A stretch of DNA of 64,000 bases. It comes from CADEDV01 sp036383515 (GTDB lineage: Bacteria; Bacteroidota; Bacteroidia; Chitinophagales; Chitinophagaceae). The stretch is from the NCBI GenBank assembly GCA_036383515.1, contig DASVOE010000020.1, positions 15,357 to 79,356 on the forward strand. The letters run 5' to 3'. The notes under the pieces are model-generated. The model did no database searches. It saw nothing but the letters and a program-made list of their open reading frames with translations, and had not been told where the DNA came from. Positions 55,144 to 63,885 of the stretch are shown here, one piece after another. The stretch's first letter is position 1; every line of letters begins with the position of its first letter. The position numbers and the translations under genes are program-made.

Positions 55144-56544
55144 ATGCAGAAGACATTATTTGAAAAGATCTGGGAGAAGCATGTTGTCAAAACCATTGAC
55201 GACGGGCCTTCTGTATTTTATATTGATACCCATTTTATTCATGAAGTGACCAGCCCACAGGCTTTCACCGGTTTGAATAAAAGAGGCATCAAAGTATTGC
55301 GGCCAAAACAAACAGTGGCAACAGCCGATCACAATGTTCCTACGCTCAATCAGCATTTACCTATTAAAGAAGAGTTGTCGAGGTTACAGGTAGAAGCATT
55401 GAAGAAAAATTGTGCTGAACATGGTATTGAATTGTATGGCCTTGGACACCCGTTCCAGGGCATTGTTCATGTTATAGGACCTGAGCTAGGTATTACACAG
55501 CCGGGGACGACGATCGTTTGCGGTGATAGTCATACTTCCACACATGGCGCATTTGGTGCCATAGCTTTTGGCATCGGCACCAGTGAAGTAGAAATGGTTT
55601 TTGCTTCGCAATGTTTATTGCAGAGCAAACCCAAACTGATGCGCATCAATGTAGAAGGTGAATTGAATAAAGGTGTGGTGTCAAAAGATATCGTTCTTTA
55701 TATATTATCCAAAATTTCTGCCAGTGGCGCTACTGGTCATGCGGTAGAGTTTGCCGGTTCTGCAATCCGTTCCTTAAGCATGGAAGCAAGAATGACCATT
55801 TGCAATATGAGTATCGAAATGGGTGCCCGCTGCGGCATCATTGCACCCGATGAAACAACCTTCAGTTATATCAAGGGAAGAAAGTTTGCACCACAGGGCA
55901 CTGAATGGGATAAGAAATTGGCTGAATGGAAACAACTATACTCCGATACAGATGCAACTTTTGATAAAGAAATTTTCATTAAAGCAGAAGATATAGAACC
56001 CATGATCACCTATGGCACCAACCCGGGAATGGGCATTGGCGTCAATGAAAATATTCCTACCACTGAAACGATCAACGAAACCGATAGATCTGGTTTGGTA
56101 AAATCACTTGCCTACATGGGTCTGCATCAGGGTGATGCCATCAAAGGCCAGAAGATAGATTATGTTTTTATTGGCAGCTGCACCAATTCGAGGATTGAAG
56201 ACCTGAGAATGGTAGCTTCTTTTGTAAAAGGAAAAAAGAAAGCAGAAGGTGTAGAAGTATGGATCGTTCCCGGTAGCAAACAAGTAGAAGCGCAGGCTAT
56301 TAAAGAAGGGATTGATAAAATATTTGAAGCTGCAGGATTTCAACTAAGACAACCCGGTTGCTCCGCATGCCTTGGTATGAATGAAGACAAGATACCCGCT
56401 GGCAAATATTGCATCTCTACTTCCAATAGAAATTTTGAAGGAAGACAGGGAGCCGGTGCCAGAACATTATTAGCGAGTCCGTTGACCGCTGCAGCAGCGG
56501 CAGTAACGGGAGTGATAACAGATGTAAGAGAATTATTAAACTAA
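55144..56544 (+). CDS. leuC: 3-isopropylmalate dehydratase, large subunit
   Basis: A 466-residue [4Fe-4S] enzyme subunit that isomerises isopropylmalate with LeuD. Cluster cysteines are in IGSCTNSRIEDL and in GCSACLGMNEDKI. The start DTHFIHEVTSPQAF and GDSHTSTHGAFGAIAFGIGTSEVE are standard. The ATG at 55144 gives the exact family length; a frame from 55102 only adds repeat-derived residues. Confidence 0.96.
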   Translation: MQKTLFEKIWEKHVVKTIDDGPSVFYIDTHFIHEVTSPQAFTGLNKRGIKVLRPKQTVATADHNVPTLNQHLPIKEELSRLQVEALKKNCAEHGIELYGLGHPFQGIVHVIGPELGITQPGTTIVCGDSHTSTHGAFGAIAFGIGTSEVEMVFASQCLLQSKPKLMRINVEGELNKGVVSKDIVLYILSKISASGATGHAVEFAGSAIRSLSMEARMTICNMSIEMGARCGIIAPDETTFSYIKGRKFAPQGTEWDKKLAEWKQLYSDTDATFDKEIFIKAEDIEPMITYGTNPGMGIGVNENIPTTETINETDRSGLVKSLAYMGLHQGDAIKGQKIDYVFIGSCTNSRIEDLRMVASFVKGKKKAEGVEVWIVPGSKQVEAQAIKEGIDKIFEAAGFQLRQPGCSACLGMNEDKIPAGKYCISTSNRNFEGRQGAGARTLLASPLTAAAAAVTGVITDVRELLN

Positions 56545-56553
56545 GTAAAAATG

Positions 56554-56607
56554 AAAAAGTAAAAAGTCTTCGATACAATAAAGATGCATTTTGAATTTTT
56601 ACTTTTT
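56554..56607. repeat. Inverted repeat between leuC and leuD
   Basis: AAAAAGTAAAAA (56554-56565) and TTTTTACTTTTT (56596-56607), perfect 12-base arms. It is of the same type as at 46668-46722. Confidence 0.6.
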
Positions 56608-56618
56608 AATTATACCGA

Positions 56619-57203
56619 ATGAAAGCATTGACAATTATAAAAAGCCGGTTTGTTCCAATCAACATCGAAAACATCGATACTGACCAGATCATCCCTGCCC
56701 GTTTCTTAAAAGCTACTACCAAAGATGGGTTTGGTAAGAATTTATTTCGTGACTGGCGTTATTATAATGACGACGAATCAAAAACAAGAGCTGATTTTCC
56801 ATTGAACATGTCCCAGTTTGATGGTGAAATATTAGTGGCCGGTAAAAATTTCGGTTGTGGATCTTCCAGGGAGCATGCAGCCTGGTCTATCCTCGATTAT
56901 GGTTTTCGTGTGGTTGTATCAAGTTTTTTTGCAGACATCTTTAAGAACAATGCCCTGAATAACGGTGTGCTGCCTGTGCAGGTAAGTGATGCGTTTCTTC
57001 AACGAATATTCCTACAGGATAATAATACTGAGCTGACCATTGATCTGGAGAAACAAACCATCACCATTAATTCAACAGGTGAACAGGAACATTTTGACAT
57101 CAGCAGCTATAAGAAAACATGCATGCTGAATGGCTATGACGATATTGATTATTTACTAAGTATAAAAAAAGATATCGAAGCATTCGAATCAGCAACAATA
57201 TAA
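56619..57203 (+). CDS. leuD: 3-isopropylmalate dehydratase, small subunit
   Basis: A 194-residue swivel-domain partner of LeuC. NIENIDTDQIIPARFL and GKNFGCGSSREHAAWSILDYG are the signature motifs. The length is normal. It is followed by leuB after 11 bases. Confidence 0.96.
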   Translation: MKALTIIKSRFVPINIENIDTDQIIPARFLKATTKDGFGKNLFRDWRYYNDDESKTRADFPLNMSQFDGEILVAGKNFGCGSSREHAAWSILDYGFRVVVSSFFADIFKNNALNNGVLPVQVSDAFLQRIFLQDNNTELTIDLEKQTITINSTGEQEHFDISSYKKTCMLNGYDDIDYLLSIKKDIEAFESATI

Positions 57204-57214
57204 ACTACCCTACC

Positions 57215-58336
57215 ATGAAAAAGAATATTACAGTAATAGAAGGCGATGGCATTGGCCCCGAAGTGACCCGCCAATCCGTAAAGATTTTAAACTCGATCGC
57301 CGAAAATTTCGGTCATGAATTCACTTACACCTATGAGCTCATGGGTGCAGACGCTATTGACAAAACAGGTAATCCTCTTCCTGATAAAACAATTGAAGCC
57401 TGCTTAAATAGTGATGCTGTTCTGTTTGGCGCTATCGGTCATCCGAAATATGATAATGACCCAACTGCTAAAGTAAGACCCGAACAGGGTTTGCTGAAAC
57501 TGCGTAAGTCGTTACAATTATATGCGAATATCCGTCCTATCAATACTTATCCTTCTTTGCAGCATTTATCACCGCTGAAAAGTAAAAATCTCGAAGGAGT
57601 AGATTTTATCATCTTCCGCGAACTAACCGGTGGTATTTATTTTGGTGAAAAGAAGATCAATGAAGAAGGAACGGAAGCATCTGATAATTGTGTTTATACC
57701 AAAGAAGAGATTGAACGAATAGCTCATCTTGCTTTTCATTTTGCTCAAAAACCTGAACGCAGAAAGAAACTGACATTGGTAGACAAAGCCAATGTGTTGG
57801 AAACATCAAGGCTATGGAGAAAAGTAGTACAGGAAGTAGCGAAAGAATATCCGGATGTCGCTGTTGATTATATGTTTGTAGATAATGCAGCGATGCAGAT
57901 CATTTTAAATCCCAAACAATTTGATGTAATACTTACCGAAAATATGTTTGGTGATATCATCAGTGATGAAGCCAGTGTGCTGAGCGGATCATTAGGATTA
58001 TTGCCTTCTGCATCAGTGGGTAAAGGAACAGTTTTGTTTGAGCCTATTCATGGTTCCTATCCGCAGGCAGCAGGTAAAGATATTGCCAACCCGATCGGCT
58101 CTATCCTTTCTACGGCGATGATGCTGGAATACCTGGGCATGAAGGAAGAAGCTGCCCTTGTTCGTGAAGCCGTCAACTGGACCTTACAAAATGGTTTTGT
58201 AACAAAAGATATTGACCCGATGAATTTCTATTTCACTTCCACATTAGGTGAGCTAATCAGTGATTATGTAAGTGGAAAGATTCCGGGTTCAGTAAAGAAG
58301 GAGAATATTGAATTGCGGAAATCTACGATCATTTAA
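57215..58336 (+). CDS. leuB: 3-isopropylmalate dehydrogenase
   Basis: A 373-residue NAD-dependent oxidative decarboxylase, third step of leucine synthesis. VIEGDGIGPEVTRQSVKIL, LTLVDKANVLETSRLW and the metal/substrate loop NMFGDIISDEASVL identify it; EPIHGSYPQAAGKDIANP is the cofactor region. It ends the leu part of the cluster, with a small CAGAAC-GTTT-GTTCTG hairpin just after the stop. Confidence 0.96.
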   Translation: MKKNITVIEGDGIGPEVTRQSVKILNSIAENFGHEFTYTYELMGADAIDKTGNPLPDKTIEACLNSDAVLFGAIGHPKYDNDPTAKVRPEQGLLKLRKSLQLYANIRPINTYPSLQHLSPLKSKNLEGVDFIIFRELTGGIYFGEKKINEEGTEASDNCVYTKEEIERIAHLAFHFAQKPERRKKLTLVDKANVLETSRLWRKVVQEVAKEYPDVAVDYMFVDNAAMQIILNPKQFDVILTENMFGDIISDEASVLSGSLGLLPSASVGKGTVLFEPIHGSYPQAAGKDIANPIGSILSTAMMLEYLGMKEEAALVREAVNWTLQNGFVTKDIDPMNFYFTSTLGELISDYVSGKIPGSVKKENIELRKSTII

Positions 58337-58386
58337 AACAGAACGTTTGTTCTGGTTCAAAATAAAATTGTAGGCAAAGTTCTTTT

Positions 58387-58410
58387 TTTGAAACAGCGGG
58401 TGTATTTTTG
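58387..58410 (+). promoter_or_regulatory. Possible promoter before the ilv leader
   Basis: TATTTTTG (58403-58410) fits the -7 consensus, but the nearest TTTG (58387-58390) is only 12 bases away rather than about 19. The leader could be read from here or from leuB read-through. Confidence 0.35.
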
Positions 58411-58423
58411 AAATATACATCTC

Positions 58424-58528
58424 ATGTTGAACAACCGGATATATAACATCATCTCTCTCGTTACTACAATTATTATTGTGGTGGTGATTATTATTCCCGT
58501 AACAACTGGAGGTGGAAATTGTATATAA
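58424..58528 (+). CDS. ilvL: ilv leader peptide (attenuator control peptide)
   Basis: A 34-residue frame, MLNNRIYN followed by IISLVTTIIIVVVIIIP and a Gly/Thr-rich end. Seventeen residues are Ile, Val or Leu, with the run Ile16-18, Val19-21, Ile22-24. The Escherichia coli IlvL leader contains the same ISLV and VVVIIIP strings. It lies between leuB and ilvE, 24 bases before a strong terminator. Ribosomes would stall in the run when charged Ile- or Val-tRNA is scarce. The peptide itself is expected to have no other function. Confidence 0.8.
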   Translation: MLNNRIYNIISLVTTIIIVVVIIIPVTTGGGNCI

Positions 58529-58581
58529 ACTAAATCAACGAATACAAAGAACCCCGCCTCCGAAAAAGGCGGGTTTTTTTT
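58508..58581 (+). promoter_or_regulatory. Transcription attenuator: antiterminator/terminator switch before ilvE
   Basis: The terminator is CCCGCCT (58553-58559) / AGGCGGG (58567-58573) followed by eight T. The competing antiterminator pairs GGAGGTGG (58508-58515, in the last leader codons) with CCGCCTCC (58554-58561): eight pairs with one G-U. The arms overlap, so only one structure can form. A ribosome stalled on the Ile/Val run leaves 58508-58515 free and favours read-through; a ribosome at the stop codon covers it and favours termination. Confidence 0.8.
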
Positions 58582-58627
58582 GTGTCAGACATCTACAAGA
58601 TGTCAGACATATTTCAAACAAAGCAGC

Positions 58628-59563
58628 ATGGCATCTTATTATAATGAACATACAATACTCTGGCTGAACGGTGCTTTTGTAAAAGCATCCGAAGCGAAAA
58701 TGGATCTCTATAGTCAATCCCTGCACTATGGTTATTCCGTTTTTGAAGGTATTCGTTCTTATAAAAATGTGAAGGGTGAAACGAAAATTTTCAAAGCGGT
58801 TGAACATTACGATCGTTTACAGCAGTCCGCAACTGCTATGAACATGCCTTATTACTGGACAACCCAACAGCTCATAGAAGCAACCTATGAAGTGTTGAAA
58901 AGAAATAACCTGCAGGATGCTTATATAAGACCCGTTGTGTATGCACCGGCGAATATGAGTTTTGTTGAAAACAAAGAATCTTTTATCGCTATTGAAGTGT
59001 GGGAGATGCAGCCGTTCCTGGGTGATAAATTACTACGGGTAATGACAAGTTCATTTCAACGGCCCAATCCAAAAGGTTTTAAGATACAGGCAAAAGCTGG
59101 TGGCCATTATGTGAACTCTATCCTTGCCAGCCAGGAAGCCAAAGCGGCTGGATATGATGAAGCGTTATTGACAGACATAAACGATCATGTTGCAGAAGGC
59201 CCGGGAGCGAATCTCTTTTATGAAAAAGATGGGAAATTATATACTCCCTCATTAGGGAATATTTTGCCGGGTATAACAAGAGCTACGGTTTTAGAAATAT
59301 GTGCTGAGCTGGGAATACCTGTTGAAGAAAAATTATTCAGCATTGAAGAATTGAAACAGGCTGATGCTGTTTTCTATTGCGGTACGGCGGCTGAAGTTAT
59401 TGGATGGGAAAGTCTGGATGAAGTGAAATTTACTAAAGATTGGAATAAGACATTGTCGAAAAAGATTCAAACAGTGTACAAAGAACTTGTGGTTGAAAAT
59501 TTTTTTGAACCACGAAGGCACAAGGACACAAAGGTTCACGAAGAAGTAATCTTGAATGACTAA
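58628..59563 (+). CDS. ilvE: Branched-chain amino acid aminotransferase
   Basis: A 311-residue class IV PLP aminotransferase that catalyses the last step to Ile, Val and Leu. The PLP lysine is in IQAKAGGHYVNS, and EGPGANLFYE and GNILPGITRATVLEI are family motifs. The ATG at 58628 follows a hairpin and the attenuator. The last 15-20 residues (FFEPRRHKDTKVHEEV) are the translation of a dispersed CACAAAGACACA-type repeat, so the original C-terminus was probably near VYKELVVEN. The enzyme core is untouched. Confidence 0.95.
   Translation: MASYYNEHTILWLNGAFVKASEAKMDLYSQSLHYGYSVFEGIRSYKNVKGETKIFKAVEHYDRLQQSATAMNMPYYWTTQQLIEATYEVLKRNNLQDAYIRPVVYAPANMSFVENKESFIAIEVWEMQPFLGDKLLRVMTSSFQRPNPKGFKIQAKAGGHYVNSILASQEAKAAGYDEALLTDINDHVAEGPGANLFYEKDGKLYTPSLGNILPGITRATVLEICAELGIPVEEKLFSIEELKQADAVFYCGTAAEVIGWESLDEVKFTKDWNKTLSKKIQTVYKELVVENFFEPRRHKDTKVHEEVILND
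59505..59543. repeat. Dispersed repeat arm inside the 3' end of ilvE
   Basis: TTGAACCACGAAGGCACAAG-type sequence, matching the left arm of the element at 45937-46026, lies in frame at the end of ilvE. Confidence 0.65.
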
Positions 59564-59653
59564 AGAACTGTAGTTCATATCCCCTCAAGGAAGGGGCGGA
59601 TTTGAGAAACTAACAAATTGAGGACAATGGGGTGGGGTGTTGAGTAGTGAACA

Positions 59654-59685
59654 GAACGATGAAGTGTGTGACACAACAGGCGATG
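59654..59685. repeat. Shared 32-base element before ilvD
   Basis: GAACGATGAAGTGTGTGACA and the following ACAACAGGCGATG match 30 of 32 bases with the element before leuC. Confidence 0.65.
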
Positions 59686-59716
59686 ATAGTAGCACAAGTG
59701 ATAATAAAAAATAAAA

Positions 59717-61399
59717 ATGACAGAACTTAATAAATATTCAAAGACGATCACACAAGATCCCACACAACCAGCGGCACAAGCCATGCTGTATGGCATTGGA
59801 TTAACAGACGAAGATCTCAAAAAAGCACAGGTAGGTGTAGTGAGTATGGGTTATGATGGCAATACCTGTAACATGCACCTGAACGAACTGGCCAAAGTAG
59901 TAAAGCAGGGTGTATGGGATAATGATCTCGTTGGTTTAATCTTTAATACCATTGGTGTCAGTGATGGCATCAGTAATGGAACAGATGGCATGCGGTATAG
60001 TTTGGTGAGCCGTGATATCATAGCAGATTCGATCGAAGCTGTTTGCGGTGCACAGTATTATGATGCCGTGATCGCATTACCGGGGTGTGACAAAAATATG
60101 CCGGGCTCTATTATAGCAATGGGGCGTTTAGATCGTCCTGCGATCATGGTGTATGGTGGAACGATTGCACCGGGTCATTATAAAGGAGAAGCGTTGAATA
60201 TTGTTTCTTCCTTCGAAGCATTGGGTAAAAAGATCGCCGGTCAGTTGAATGACGAAGATTTCAAAGGCATCGTGATGAACAGTTGTCCCGGTGCAGGTGC
60301 TTGTGGTGGCATGTACACAGCGAATACCATGGCATCAGCTATCGAAGCATTGGGAATGAGTTTGCCTTACTCCTCTTCCAATCCTGCGTTGAGTGAGGAA
60401 AAAAGAAATGAATGTTTAGCTGCAGGCAAAGCCATCAGGTTATTATTGGAAAAAGATATAAAGCCTTCCCAGATCATGACAAGAAAAGCATTTGAGAATG
60501 CTATTACAGTCATCATGGTATTGGGAGGAAGTACGAATGCGGTACTGCACTTAATTGCGATGGCAAAAAGTGTTGGCGTAAAAATTTCACAGGACGATTT
60601 CCAAATGATCAGTGATAAAACTCCTGTACTCGCCGATTTCAAGCCCTCGGGAAAATATCTCATGCAGGATCTGCATGAACATGGTGGTGTGCCTTCAGTA
60701 ATGAAATATTTACTGCAAAAAGGTATGCTCCATGGCGATTGTTTGACAGTGACCGGTAAAACGGTAGCAGAAAATTTAGCAGGTGTTCCGGACCTTGACT
60801 TTAAGACTCAACAAATTATTTACCCGGTAGAACAACCATTGAAAAAAACGGGACACCTGCAAATTCTGTATGGCAATCTTGCTGAGAAAGGTGGCGTAGC
60901 AAAGATCTCCGGCAAAGAAGGAGAAAAATTCGTGGGCCCTGCAAGAGTATTTGATGGTGAGTTTGAATTGATCGCTGGCATTAATTCGGGAAAAATTAAA
61001 TCGGGTGATGTAGTAGTGATACGTCATGTAGGACCAAAAGGTGCACCCGGTATGCCGGAGATGTTGAAACCAACATCAGCGATCATCGGTGCCGGATTAG
61101 GAAAGAGTGTAGCATTAATAACAGATGGAAGATTCAGTGGTGGTACACATGGATTTGTTGTAGGTCATATTACTCCTGAAGCATTTGAAGGCGGGTTGAT
61201 CGCATTAGTGCAGGATAATGATACCATTGAATTAGATGCTACCAACAACACGATCAACTTAAAAGTAAGTGATGAAGTGATCGCAGCAAGAAGAAGTAAA
61301 TGGCAGCAACCTGCATTAAAAGCAACAAAAGGAATTTTATTCAAATATGCAAGATCTGTAAAACCAGCCGATGAAGGCTGTGTAACGGATGAAGCTTAA
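59717..61399 (+). CDS. ilvD: Dihydroxy-acid dehydratase
   Basis: A 560-residue Fe-S dehydratase that makes the 2-keto acids of Val and Ile. GYDGNTCNMHL, ALPGCDKNMPG and SCPGAGACGGMYTANTM carry the three cluster cysteines; TDGRFSGGTHGFVVGH is the C-terminal signature. It ends ten bases before the ilvB ATG used here. Confidence 0.96.
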   Translation: MTELNKYSKTITQDPTQPAAQAMLYGIGLTDEDLKKAQVGVVSMGYDGNTCNMHLNELAKVVKQGVWDNDLVGLIFNTIGVSDGISNGTDGMRYSLVSRDIIADSIEAVCGAQYYDAVIALPGCDKNMPGSIIAMGRLDRPAIMVYGGTIAPGHYKGEALNIVSSFEALGKKIAGQLNDEDFKGIVMNSCPGAGACGGMYTANTMASAIEALGMSLPYSSSNPALSEEKRNECLAAGKAIRLLLEKDIKPSQIMTRKAFENAITVIMVLGGSTNAVLHLIAMAKSVGVKISQDDFQMISDKTPVLADFKPSGKYLMQDLHEHGGVPSVMKYLLQKGMLHGDCLTVTGKTVAENLAGVPDLDFKTQQIIYPVEQPLKKTGHLQILYGNLAEKGGVAKISGKEGEKFVGPARVFDGEFELIAGINSGKIKSGDVVVIRHVGPKGAPGMPEMLKPTSAIIGAGLGKSVALITDGRFSGGTHGFVVGHITPEAFEGGLIALVQDNDTIELDATNNTINLKVSDEVIAARRSKWQQPALKATKGILFKYARSVKPADEGCVTDEA

Positions 61400-61409
61400 A
61401 ATATTCGGT

Positions 61410-63161
61410 ATGGAAACAACACTTGCGTTAACAAAGGATCAGACAAAGAAACAGGCTATTACCAGTATAAGTGGATCAGTAGCTGTACTCGAAGCATTTA
61501 TTGCAGAAGGTGTGGAAACCATTTTTGGTTATCCCGGTGGCGCCATCATGCCGATCTATGATGCGCTGTATGATTACAAAGAAAAATTACAACATATACT
61601 GGTGCGTCATGAGCAGGGAGCTATTCATGCAGCACAGGGTTATGCAAGAGTAAGCGGAAGAACAGGTGTAGTGTTTGCTACCAGCGGACCGGGTGCAACA
61701 AATCTTGTTACGGGTTTGGCCGATGCAATGATCGACTCCACTCCTGTTGTGTGTATCACCGGCCAGGTGTTTGCACATTTACTGGGTACCGACGCTTTCC
61801 AGGAAACAGATGTAATCAATATCACCACACCAGTTACCAAATGGAATTACCAGGTAACGGATGCAAATGAAATACCTGCTGTATTAGCCAAAGCTTTTTA
61901 CATTGCTGGTAGTGGAAGACCAGGCCCTGTACTGATTGATATTACCAAAAATGCACAATTACAATTGTTTGAATACAGTGGTTATAAAAAATGTGAACAC
62001 ATCAGGAGTTATCGCCCCAAACCTATTGTTAGAAAAGAATATATACAGGAAGCGGCGAAACTGATCAACGAAGCGGAACGACCTTTTATAATTTTCGGAC
62101 AGGGAGTAATACTTGGTAAAGCTGAAAAAGAATTTAAAAAATTTATAGAGAAAGCTGGTATACCTGCGGCATGGACCATCATGGGTATGAGCGCCATTCC
62201 TACTGACCACCCGCTGGGTGTAGGCATGCTGGGTATGCATGGTAATTATGGCCCGAATGTATTGACCAATGAATGTGATGTACTCATCGCTATCGGTATG
62301 CGATTCGATGACAGGGTAACCGGTCGACTGGATAAATATGCGAAACAGGCAAAAGTGATCCACCTGGATATAGATCCTGCAGAAATAGATAAAAATGTAA
62401 AAACAACTGTGCCGGTGTGGGGCGATTGTAAAGAAACGTTGCCGCTGCTTACTGAACTGGTTCAGCAAAAAGTATATCCGCAGTGGTTACAAAAATTCAA
62501 AGACTACCAGCAAAAAGAAGACGATAAGGTTATAAAAGAAGAACTGGATCCCACTACTGATATTCTCACGATGGGTGAGGTGATAAAATTATTGAATGAG
62601 TTAACAAAAGGTGATGCCATCATTGTTACCGATGTAGGTCAGCACCAGATGGTAGCCTGTCGCTATGCAAAATACAATCAATCAAAAAGCAATGTAACAA
62701 GCGGTGGCCTTGGAACAATGGGTTATGCATTGCCAGCAGCGATTGGTGCTGCTTACGGTGATCCTTCAAGAACAACTGTAGCGATCATTGGCGACGGTGG
62801 TTTTCAAATGACATTGCAGGAACTCGGAACTATCATGCAGTTCAAACCGAATGTAAAGATCATCATCCTTAATAACCAGTTTTTAGGAATGGTGCGTCAA
62901 TGGCAGCAACTGTTTCATGAAAAAAGATATTCGTTTGTTGATATCACCAGTCCTGATTTTGTGCAAGTAGCAAAAGGATTTGGCATTCCCGGCAAAAGCG
63001 TTTCAAAAAGAGAAGAACTCAAAAATTCATTAAAAGAAATGCTGGAACATGATGGCAGTTATTTACTGGAAATAATGGTAGGGAAAGAAAATAATGTGTT
63101 TCCGATGGTGCCGCAGGGTCGTGGTGTGGCCGAGATCATTTTGTGCAGGGAAGATCTTTAA
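61410..63161 (+). CDS. ilvB: Acetolactate synthase, large (catalytic) subunit
   Basis: A 583-residue thiamine-diphosphate enzyme that forms acetolactate and acetohydroxybutyrate. The catalytic glutamate is in VRHEQGAIHAAQGYAR, the ThDP/Mg site in GDGGFQMTLQELGT with NNQFLGMVRQWQ. The ATG at 61410 avoids overlap with ilvD; a start at 61389 is possible. It works with the regulatory subunit IlvN encoded next. Confidence 0.95.
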   Translation: METTLALTKDQTKKQAITSISGSVAVLEAFIAEGVETIFGYPGGAIMPIYDALYDYKEKLQHILVRHEQGAIHAAQGYARVSGRTGVVFATSGPGATNLVTGLADAMIDSTPVVCITGQVFAHLLGTDAFQETDVINITTPVTKWNYQVTDANEIPAVLAKAFYIAGSGRPGPVLIDITKNAQLQLFEYSGYKKCEHIRSYRPKPIVRKEYIQEAAKLINEAERPFIIFGQGVILGKAEKEFKKFIEKAGIPAAWTIMGMSAIPTDHPLGVGMLGMHGNYGPNVLTNECDVLIAIGMRFDDRVTGRLDKYAKQAKVIHLDIDPAEIDKNVKTTVPVWGDCKETLPLLTELVQQKVYPQWLQKFKDYQQKEDDKVIKEELDPTTDILTMGEVIKLLNELTKGDAIIVTDVGQHQMVACRYAKYNQSKSNVTSGGLGTMGYALPAAIGAAYGDPSRTTVAIIGDGGFQMTLQELGTIMQFKPNVKIIILNNQFLGMVRQWQQLFHEKRYSFVDITSPDFVQVAKGFGIPGKSVSKREELKNSLKEMLEHDGSYLLEIMVGKENNVFPMVPQGRGVAEIILCREDL

Positions 63162-63203
63162 GGGGATAAGTGTTTTTGAATTTTGATTTTTAATTTTTTA
63201 CTT

Positions 63204-63794
63204 ATGTTAAAACAGGAATACACCATCACAGTTTACACCGAAAACCAAATCGGTTTGCTGAATCGTATTGCGATCATCTTCTCCAGGAGAAAGATCAACA
63301 TTGAGAGCCTGAACACTTCGCCAAGTGAAGTGGATAGTGTGCATCGGTTCACTATTGTGATCAATGAAACAGAAGATGTAGTAAGAAAACTCTGCCGCCA
63401 GATCGAAAAACAGGTGGAGGTATTAAAAGCATATTACAATACACTGGATGAGATCGTGTGGCAGGAACTGGCTTTGTATAAAGTACCTACCGATGTAATA
63501 GCGTCAGAAGTAAAAGTAGAAAGACTTCTGCGTCAATACGGAGCTACCGCTGTTGTGATCCGTAAAGATTATACTGTTTTCCAGGTGGCAGGTCACCGGG
63601 AGGAAACAGATAACCTGATCAAAGTTTTAGAGCCATACGGACTGATAGAATTTGTTCGCAGTGCAAGGGTGGCTATCATTAAAGACAGTGACGGCTTCCA
63701 TAAAAAACTAAAAGAATTTGAATACCGTGAACCGGGTGAAGATGCAGCTGAGAATGAATTTTTGAATGAGAATGAAAAAGTGTTCAGCATGTAG
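63204..63794 (+). CDS. ilvN: Acetolactate synthase, small (regulatory) subunit
   Basis: A 196-residue subunit. The N-terminal ACT domain (about 1-77: YTITVYTENQIGLLNRIAIIF, RRKINIESLNTSPSE) binds valine for feedback control, and a C-terminal ALS_ss_C domain follows (VIRKDYTVFQVAGHREETDN). The ATG at 63204 is the usual start; an earlier ATG at 63183 would add a non-homologous hydrophobic stretch. Confidence 0.93.
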   Translation: MLKQEYTITVYTENQIGLLNRIAIIFSRRKINIESLNTSPSEVDSVHRFTIVINETEDVVRKLCRQIEKQVEVLKAYYNTLDEIVWQELALYKVPTDVIASEVKVERLLRQYGATAVVIRKDYTVFQVAGHREETDNLIKVLEPYGLIEFVRSARVAIIKDSDGFHKKLKEFEYREPGEDAAENEFLNENEKVFSM

Positions 63795-63821
63795 TTAAGC
63801 GAACGGAACGTACAAGAGTGT

Positions 63822-63837
63822 CCCGATAGCTATCGGG
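63822..63837. repeat. 16-bp perfect palindrome before ilvC
   Basis: CCCGATAGCTATCGGG, identical to the palindrome upstream of leuC (55071-55086). A broken copy lies at 13782-13800. Confidence 0.65.
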
Positions 63838-63885
63838 GTTGGTAAAATAAAAAATAAACTAAGTATCAATTTTAAAAAAACAAAC

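Noticed and set aside
61959..62468. 169-codon minus-strand frame inside ilvB
   Set aside because: Antisense shadow of the catalytic subunit gene; no domain is recognisable.
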